NCBI RefSeq assembly: GCF_036350515.1
Contig: NZ_JAZDUE010000002.1
Span: 186,001-250,000 of the forward strand
Direction: 5' to 3'
Source of the DNA: Gordonia prachuapensis
GTDB lineage: Bacteria > Actinomycetota > Actinomycetes > Mycobacteriales > Mycobacteriaceae
DNA length: 64,000 bases
This document shows, one piece after another, positions 59,001 through 64,000 of the stretch; position 1 is the stretch's first letter, and each line of letters begins with the position of its first letter. The translations under genes and the position numbers were made by a program. The notes under the pieces were generated by a model. The model had not been told where the DNA came from and made no database searches. It saw only the letters and a list, made by a program, of their open reading frames with translations.

Positions 59001-60642
59001 GCATGTTGGCGATCCGCTGATCTGGCAATGCGACGTCGACCGGGACGTATGCGCCGCCGGCGAGCATCGCGGCCAGGATGGTGATGACCGAATCCGCCGA
59101 TCGCGGCAGCGCGATCGCGACCACCGACTCGGGTCCGACGCCGAGGTCGCGGAGTTCGCCGGCGAGCCGGGCGGAACGTGCGGCGAGCTCTGCGTAGCCG
59201 AATGTCTGTGTCGCATCGACGAGAGCGGGCGCCTCCGGGGTCCGGCGCGCCTGATCGAGGAACGCCGCGATCACCGATGGCGCGAGGTCTGCGGCTTCGG
59301 CCTGCCGCATGGCTGTCCGGTCGATCAGTGCATGCTCGGCCGGCAGCAGCACGTCGAGAGCGTCTGCGGGACCGTCACCGGCTGTGGGCAGTTGTTCGAG
59401 CACCCGCAGCAGCCGTGCCGCGATCTCGGCCGGGCGGAGATCGCCGAGCGCACCGTCGATCGCCTCGGTGATGATGACGAGTTCGCCGTCGAGCACATAG
59501 GCGACCACGGTGAGCGGGTAGTGCGCCAAGCTCTCCATGGCGAGCGGCAGGAAGCGGGTGCCGTCGGGCGCGGAGACGGGCTCGGTGGCCGACCCGATCG
59601 GGGCGTTCTCGAACACGAAGAGGGTGTCGAACAGAGCTGAATGTCCGGAGGCCCGTTGGATGTCCGACAGACCGAGGTAGCCGTGGTCGCGCATCTCGCT
59701 GGACGTGCGTTGCAGGGCAGCGCAGTTCGCTCGCACGGTGTCGGGTGCGCCGGGAGCCGCGGTGAGTCGGACGCGTGCCGGGACGGTGTTGATGAACAGG
59801 CCGATCATCTCGTCGGCGCCCGCCAGGTCTTGTGGCCGCCCGGAGATGGTGGTGCCGAACACCACGTCGTCTCGATCGGTGAGCCTCCCGAGCACGGTGG
59901 CCCACGCGTACTGGACGACGGTGTTGACGGTCAGGCCCGCCGATCTGGCCCACGTGATCAGACGTTCGGTGTCGGCGACCGGCAGGCTGTGGCGTGTGCG
60001 CACAGGCTCGGTGATCGTCGTCCCCGCTTCGCCGAGCATCAACGGCTCGACCCCCGCGAGGTGGTCCACCCAACGTGCGCGGGCCGCGTCGACGTCCTGC
60101 GCGGCCAACCACGCGATGTAGTTGCGGTACGGCCGAACCGGCGGCAATGTCGCGCTGGAAGCGCCCGCGGTGTAGATCGTGAGCAGTTCGGAGAAGAACA
60201 GCGCGATCGACCATCCGTCCATCAGGATGTGATGTGCGGTGACCAGCAGTCGCCATCGGCCGTCGAGATCGACGAGCTTCACCCGGATCGACGGCCCGCG
60301 ACGCAGGTCGAACCGGCGGGCGCGTTCGGCGGTGGCCAGCTCGTCGAACTGTGCGGCGGTGGCGCGGAGCTCCCCCCAGGGCACCTCCACCCGACTTGGC
60401 ACGATCTGCACGGGCTTCGGAAGGTCCTTGTCCCACAGCGACACCCGTAGGTTGGGGTGTCGGTCGACGAGCGCGTCGACGCTCCGATGCAGCCGGTCGA
60501 CGTCGAGCGGGCCGGTGATCTCCACCACGAACTGCATCGAGTAGACGTCGAAGCCGTCGTCGGACATCTCCGAGAGGGTGAACAGCCCGTGCTGCAGCGG
60601 ACTGAGGGCGAGAACATCCTCGATCTCGGGCGCGGCGCTCAC
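56077..60642 (-). CDS. Non-ribosomal peptide synthetase, C-A-T-E module
   Basis: 1521 residues, GTG start overlapping the upstream NRPS stop. Condensation domain (about 8-430): 'LSPLQHGLFT', active site 'HHILMDGW' (137-144). Adenylation (about 470-960): 'IFTSGSTGEPKGVIGTHG' (about 605), 'NCYGPTETTVEA', 'YRTGDLVRR'. Reading its specificity positions against GrsA gives D-A-Q-D-A-G-C-V-E, closest to the known Gln-type code (DAQDLGVVDK); tentative. Thiolation: 'FFDLGLDSIVAM' (Ser about 1000). Epimerisation (about 1070-1500): 'HHLAVDAVSWQ', 'GWFTTVYPV', 'PQIEFNYLGRF'. Incorporates and epimerises one residue to the D form. No thioesterase or reductase follows, so release must occur elsewhere. Confidence 0.93.
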   Translation of the reverse strand: MSAAPEIEDVLALSPLQHGLFTLSEMSDDGFDVYSMQFVVEITGPLDVDRLHRSVDALVDRHPNLRVSLWDKDLPKPVQIVPSRVEVPWGELRATAAQFDELATAERARRFDLRRGPSIRVKLVDLDGRWRLLVTAHHILMDGWSIALFFSELLTIYTAGASSATLPPVRPYRNYIAWLAAQDVDAARARWVDHLAGVEPLMLGEAGTTITEPVRTRHSLPVADTERLITWARSAGLTVNTVVQYAWATVLGRLTDRDDVVFGTTISGRPQDLAGADEMIGLFINTVPARVRLTAAPGAPDTVRANCAALQRTSSEMRDHGYLGLSDIQRASGHSALFDTLFVFENAPIGSATEPVSAPDGTRFLPLAMESLAHYPLTVVAYVLDGELVIITEAIDGALGDLRPAEIAARLLRVLEQLPTAGDGPADALDVLLPAEHALIDRTAMRQAEAADLAPSVIAAFLDQARRTPEAPALVDATQTFGYAELAARSARLAGELRDLGVGPESVVAIALPRSADSVITILAAMLAGGAYVPVDVALPDQRIANMLEQSATRVVVTDLANVPRFQTDGRVAAVVLDDMATAERIAARPGEFTPPALWPESAAYVIFTSGSTGEPKGVIGTHGALVSYCRDHRDHMLNPARQRLGRPLRVAHAWTFSFDASWQPLAALLDGHAVHLFGEDEMRDAGRLVAGLADRAIDMIDTTPSMFGQLAAAGLVGDDGVGHAHLSVLALGGEAIGPALWQQLSELPGTTAHNCYGPTETTVEAVVARIPDSPVPTIGSPTDRTAAYILDSHLRQVPTGIAGELYLSGAQVTRGYTGKAAMTAGRFVADPFAVGERMYRTGDLVRRNERGDIIFVGRRDDQVKIRGYRIETGEIEAALRRLPGVRAAAVVVVDRTAGPALVGFAAGTELDARRVRSELGELLPAHMVPTRIVTLPVLPMNSNGKVDSRALAQSAAQALQARAGADTADLTPTGRVVSSVIAAVLGSTPAADEDFFDLGLDSIVAMAAVHALREHDLTATPRMVLAHPTVADLADAIDRHVDEPDATRAGPGIVPALPIVEWLDEYGNDRRFTQTVLFALPSGLADDDLRSVLQALIDGHDMLRATRTATGVVTRDERTVDAATVLHSMPSADLPATITTAARRANDAVDPDQGRMLAAVRLNRPGAQDILLLAIHHLAVDAVSWQIIFGDLAGAGAALAAGTPPTIDAERTDYRYWCAEMRSRADRPEVSAQLDHWVSQVSAPDGPIGVRMPDPAVDTWSSLRSAVTLTPVDITGTILGSLDKRIGMREFLLAALTVTIAGWRRERGDDPAQGAYVALEGHGRDDELAGPSVDTTRTLGWFTTVYPVRLGVGHDLDPTEAAGDRAAAARLLDDVATDLSTIPGSGIDFGILKYVRGVDELVDAREPQIEFNYLGRFDLHGADPRSGGDSSSGGVPWQPWSPITDLELNDRLPTDPEPDLPLRYTLDVVAVVRATEDGPQLVANWRYGEGLLTAAEAERLTELWQLSVSALASAVAGQAS

Positions 60643-63600
60643 TGCTGTGATTTCCAGGCCGCTCCGAGAGATTGGAGCATGTCATCGCTGAGCCCCGAGG
60701 TACTCATCGGTGCGGCGTCGGCAGGCTCGGCGTTCGCCCCTGAGCCGTTCGCCCCTGTACCGTTCGACCCTGTACCGTTCGACCCCGTACCGTTCGAATC
60801 ATCTACTGCAGCAGCGAGTTCGGCGATGGTGTAGTAGTCGAAGATCTGGGCCGGCGCCAGCGGTAAACCCTCCGCGGCGGCTCGGGCTGCCCACTGGATC
60901 GAGATGACACTGTCCCCGCCGACGGCGAAGAAGTTGTCGTCGCGTCCGAGGCCGTCGATGCCGAGCAGGTCCGACAGGATCGCGATGAGCCGTTCTTCGG
61001 TGGGGGTCTGCGCGCCGCCTCCTGCGGTCGCCATCGCCATGACGGTCGGCGTCGGCGCCGCGTCGGCGAACGGGTCGGTGAACCGCGATCCGGGTGCGAG
61101 GGCTGCCAGGGTTTCCGCGAGGGTCGGGGCGGCGTTCGGTTCGGTGGCCACCCACTCGCGGACCGCGTCGAGGTCGGTGATGCCGGTGTGTGGGAGCGCC
61201 GCCAGTGTTCGGGGAGACGCATGAACACGGTGCGGACGTTCGCGCGTGATGATCGTGGCAAGTCCGGTGGGATCGTCGTGGTGTTGGTCGGGGGTGACGA
61301 CGCCGGGTAGCGGCGGGAGCGCAATCGCACCCATACGCGTGTCGGCGCCGGCAGCCATGGCGTCGATCATCGCGGTCAACGTCGCGGCGATTCCGTCGAT
61401 GGTGCTCTGCTCGTAGAGATCTGCGCTTCCGACAACCCGTCCGTCGTAACCACCGTCGGCGGTGACGGTGAGGATGACGTTCAGGTCGAGGAACGACGTG
61501 TCCTGTTCCACCGGCAACAGCGAGATGGACGTGTCCGGGCTGTGGGGAGTCGGCTCCCCGAGAGGCCGTCCGTCGACGTTGCGATCGCGATTTCGGAAAT
61601 GGATCATGCTCTGGAACAGCGGGTTACGCGAGCGGGTTCGGCGCGGGTTCAGCGCTTCGACGAGTCGTTCGATCGGCACGTCCTGATGGCCGAAAGCGTC
61701 GAGCACGGTGTCGCGGCACCGCCGGACGAGGTCACGAACGGTGGGATCGCCGTCGGTTCGGATCCGCAGCGCAACCATGTTCGCGAGGAGGCCGACGAGG
61801 TTCTCGGTACCGGGATCGAGACGGCCCGCGACGGGAGTGCCGATGGCGATGTCGTCACCGCCACCGAGGCGTGACATCACCGCCGTGAGCGCCGCGGTCA
61901 CCATCATGAACTCGGTGGCGCCGCACTCGTCGGCGACGGCACGCAGGCGCCGCCGCGCATCGGCGGGCACCGTGAGGTCGGCCAGCACTCCGCGCTTGCT
62001 CAGCGCCTGTGGCCGCGGCCGGTCGGTGGCCACGGTGATCTCGTCGGGCTGACCGTCGAGCACGGAACGCCAGTGGTCGATCTGGCGTCGGCCGAACTGC
62101 GCGAACTCGTCGGCGGTGGCATCGCCACTCTCGACGGTCACCGGGAAGACACGGTGCTGCCAGAGGGCGTAGTCGGTGTAGGTGAGTGTGGGGGCGGGAA
62201 GGTCCGGCGTCGCCCCCGCGGTGCGTGATCGGTAGGCGGTTACCAGGTCGTCGAGTACGACATCGGTCGACCAGTGATCGATCACCATGTGATGGACGAC
62301 CAGGGACAGCACATGCCGGGTGTCGTTCTCCCGCAACAAGGTCGGCTGCAGTAGCGGCCCCGTGGCGAGATCGAACACATGACCTCGTGACGTGGCGAGC
62401 GCGGCTGCCAGGGCATCGGCGCCATCGACGTCGACTGTTGGTAGGTCGATGTCGGCGGCCGGGGCGATCCGCGCGGTCGGGAGGCCGTCCTGCTCGACGA
62501 AGGTGGTACGCAGTGACTCGTGCCGCGTAACGACGTCGGTGAGCGCCGATCGGAGCGCTGTGATGTCGAGGGGGCCGTCGATACGCAGGGCGAGCGGGAT
62601 GTTGCCGGCGGCGCCGGGACCTTCGAACCGGTGCTGGAACCACATCGCCAACTGCGAGAACGACAACGGAATCGGGTCCGGCGGGTCCTCGTGGCGCAGC
62701 GGCGGTCGGGCGGAACCGACGGTAGGTGCAGGGGGGTCGACGGCGTCGCCCGGCTCGTCGAGATCCCCCAGATCATCCAGATCCCCCAGGTCGTCCAGAT
62801 CCAGGCCGAACTCTTCAACGACGGCGGCGTTCACCGCGGCAGCGAGATCGGCGACGCTCGGATTGTCCAGCGGCAGCCGCACATCCACGTCGATGCCGAA
62901 CTCGGTGGTCAGCGTGGTGACGAGTCGTGCGGCCAACAGTGAATGGCCGCCGAGGTCGAAGAACGACGATCCGGCGGTGATGTCGTCGCGGCCGAACAGT
63001 TCCGCATAGACCGTGGCGATCCGTTTCTCGGTCGGGGTCCGCGGTGCGCGGTCGGACTCCGGACTCGTGCCGGCGGCCACGCTGGTGATGATGGGCAGGG
63101 CGTCACGATCGAGCTTCCCGTGCGTGGTCAGCGGGACCTCATCGATCACGGCCAAACCGGACGGGACCATGTACTCAGGCAGACGCGTGCGGGCATGGCG
63201 GGTGACGGCGGCCATGTCGATCGTCGACCTGGCATGCGATTCGGGTATGACGTAGCCGAGCAGTCGGGCACCGCTGTCGCCGGCCTCCACGATGACCACC
63301 GCATGCGCGACGTCGGGGTGGTCGGTCAGGCCGGCTTCCACCTCGCCGAGTTCGATGCGGTAGCCGCGGACCTTGACCTGCTCGTCGGCGCGGCCCACGA
63401 ACTCCAGGTTGCCGGCGGCGTTGCGCAGGGCCAGGTCGCCGGTGCGGTACAGCCGGCCGCCGGGGGTGAACGGGTCGGCGATGAAGCGGGTGGCGGTGAG
63501 GACCGGGCGCCCGCGGTATCCGCGTGCGAGTTGTGTTCCGCCGAGATAGATCTCGCCGACGATGCCGTCCGGGACCAGGTGGAGGCCCGGGTCGAGGAGG

Positions 63601-64000
63601 TAGGCGGTGACGTTGGTGTTCGGGGTGCCGATCGGCACCACCGAGTTGCCCTGCGGCGTGGTGATCGGGAAGTGGGTGGCGGCGACGACCGCCTCGGTGG
63701 GCCCGTAGTTGTTGGACAGCGACGCATCGAAAGTGGTGGTGAACGCGTCGGCGACCTCACCGGAGAAGGCTTCACCGCCCACCGGGACGGTGCGGAGCAT
63801 GGTCCACTGTTTGACCTCGGGCACCATCAGCAGGCTCGACAGCAGTGTCGGAACCATGTGCATGACGGTGACCCGTTGCCGCACCAACAGGTCCGCCATG
63901 TACGAGATGTCATGTACCGCGCGGAGTTTCGGTATGACGAGGGTGGCGCCGACCGAGAGGGTGGCGAAGATCTCGAACATGGAGGCGTCGAAACTCACCG
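60639..64000 (-). CDS. Non-ribosomal peptide synthetase, (A)-T-C-T, N-terminus beyond window
   Basis: The frame is open at base 64000, and the visible 1120 residues start inside an adenylation domain at its A4 motif ('SFDASMFEIF'). Signature positions read D-A-F-H-P-G-N-V-A, with no confident substrate. Then come 'NNYGPTEAVVAATHF', 'YRTGDLAL', thiolation 'FFDLGGHSLLAARL' (Ser about 354), condensation (about 440-870, 'VHHMVIDHWS', a variant of HHxxxDG), and a second thiolation 'FFAVGGDSVISIQW' (about 1026). Between C and the second T only ~115 residues remain, far too few for an A domain. The C-terminus ends in an Asn-Gly-Thr/Ser linker and a short helix, probably a docking segment for the next protein. 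Confidence 0.92.
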   Translation of the reverse strand, partial: VSFDASMFEIFATLSVGATLVIPKLRAVHDISYMADLLVRQRVTVMHMVPTLLSSLLMVPEVKQWTMLRTVPVGGEAFSGEVADAFTTTFDASLSNNYGPTEAVVAATHFPITTPQGNSVVPIGTPNTNVTAYLLDPGLHLVPDGIVGEIYLGGTQLARGYRGRPVLTATRFIADPFTPGGRLYRTGDLALRNAAGNLEFVGRADEQVKVRGYRIELGEVEAGLTDHPDVAHAVVIVEAGDSGARLLGYVIPESHARSTIDMAAVTRHARTRLPEYMVPSGLAVIDEVPLTTHGKLDRDALPIITSVAAGTSPESDRAPRTPTEKRIATVYAELFGRDDITAGSSFFDLGGHSLLAARLVTTLTTEFGIDVDVRLPLDNPSVADLAAAVNAAVVEEFGLDLDDLGDLDDLGDLDEPGDAVDPPAPTVGSARPPLRHEDPPDPIPLSFSQLAMWFQHRFEGPGAAGNIPLALRIDGPLDITALRSALTDVVTRHESLRTTFVEQDGLPTARIAPAADIDLPTVDVDGADALAAALATSRGHVFDLATGPLLQPTLLRENDTRHVLSLVVHHMVIDHWSTDVVLDDLVTAYRSRTAGATPDLPAPTLTYTDYALWQHRVFPVTVESGDATADEFAQFGRRQIDHWRSVLDGQPDEITVATDRPRPQALSKRGVLADLTVPADARRRLRAVADECGATEFMMVTAALTAVMSRLGGGDDIAIGTPVAGRLDPGTENLVGLLANMVALRIRTDGDPTVRDLVRRCRDTVLDAFGHQDVPIERLVEALNPRRTRSRNPLFQSMIHFRNRDRNVDGRPLGEPTPHSPDTSISLLPVEQDTSFLDLNVILTVTADGGYDGRVVGSADLYEQSTIDGIAATLTAMIDAMAAGADTRMGAIALPPLPGVVTPDQHHDDPTGLATIITRERPHRVHASPRTLAALPHTGITDLDAVREWVATEPNAAPTLAETLAALAPGSRFTDPFADAAPTPTVMAMATAGGGAQTPTEERLIAILSDLLGIDGLGRDDNFFAVGGDSVISIQWAARAAAEGLPLAPAQIFDYYTIAELAAAVDDSNGTGSNGTGSNGTGANGSGANAEPADAAPMSTSGLSDDMLQSLGAAWKSQQ
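60732..60791 (-). repeat. Four tandem 15-bp units in NRPS linker
   Basis: Units at 60732, 60747, 60762 and 60777 of the form GTTCGACCCTGTACC encode (on the minus strand) repeating Asn-Gly-Thr-Gly-Ser and variants. They form a flexible linker after the final thiolation domain. A second coding repeat (GATCCCCCAGATCATCCA type, about 62761-62803) encodes Asp-Leu-Gly-Asp-Leu-Asp linker units after the first thiolation domain. Confidence 0.7.

Noticed and set aside
56077..64000. Assignment of the NRPS genes to the IdeR-controlled siderophore genes as a single cluster
   Set aside because: They are separated by nmtR-ctpJ and the HNH gene, no iron box was seen on the visible NRPS side, and the NRPS promoter is outside the window; the link is possible but unsupported.

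Overview
The window is 64 kb of very GC-rich actinobacterial chromosome, with strong G/C third-position bias, many GTG starts and many ATGA/GTGA stop-start overlaps. Gene content and order point to the Mycobacteriales, most likely Gordonia or a close relative. Two blocks match gene orders I recall from Mycobacterium tuberculosis: DUF4178-DUF2617-DUF4247-DUF350-speE at the left end (Rv2597-Rv2601-like), and a split block moeA-psd-pssA-AAA ATPase ... ybdK-sodC-LytR_C-DUF3263-def-GNAT-xthA (Rv0438c to Rv0427c-like, with the same relative orientations). No tRNA, rRNA, CRISPR array, phage or insertion sequence was recognised.

Layout. 0-4.6 kb: a small membrane/DUF operon ending in a membrane-anchored spermidine synthase homologue, then a convergent SDR. 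4.7-11.9 kb: a TetR gene, a LytS/LytTR two-component system and two DUF485 + sodium:solute symporter units, which look like a carboxylate sensing and uptake locus. 11.9-19.3 kb: a secreted hydrophobic protein, a divergent pair of paralogous membrane proteins with PQQ-type beta-propellers, an amidase and a TetR gene. 19.4-25 kb: MFS exporter, TetR, a two-subunit-type acyl-CoA dehydrogenase pair, a second DUF350 protein and an SRPBCC protein. 25-31.6 kb: HAD phosphatase, then molybdopterin and phosphatidylethanolamine synthesis (moeA, psd, pssA) with a tandem AAA ATPase. 31.6-43.1 kb: an apparent insertion relative to the mycobacterial order, carrying a complete six-gene Mrp (Mnh) cation/proton antiporter operon plus small accessory genes. 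43.1-49.6 kb: the conserved ybdK-sodC-def-xthA block, interrupted by a barnase-type RNase and its barstar inhibitor.

49.6-64 kb: metal and secondary-metabolism genes. These are a siderophore-binding lipoprotein behind a half-perfect IdeR box, co-transcribed with a SagB-type dehydrogenase; an nmtR-ctpJ-like Ni/Co sensor and P1B-4 ATPase pair around a perfect 18-bp palindrome; a DUF222/HNH gene behind a perfect actinobacterial SOS box; and two overlapping NRPS genes on the minus strand. The NRPS order is (A)-T-C-T, then C-A-T-E. The first gene runs off the right edge, and the second module of that gene has no adenylation domain.

Dispersed palindromic repeats (GGTCTCGATACGC ... ACTCGACCAGCG type) fill four otherwise empty intergenic stretches. 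The best candidates for under-described biology are the RNase/barstar pair, the IdeR-controlled SagB gene, the A-less NRPS module, the divergent propeller-protein pair and the LytS/R-controlled tandem symporters. All functional statements rest on reading motifs and gene order by eye; no database search was run.
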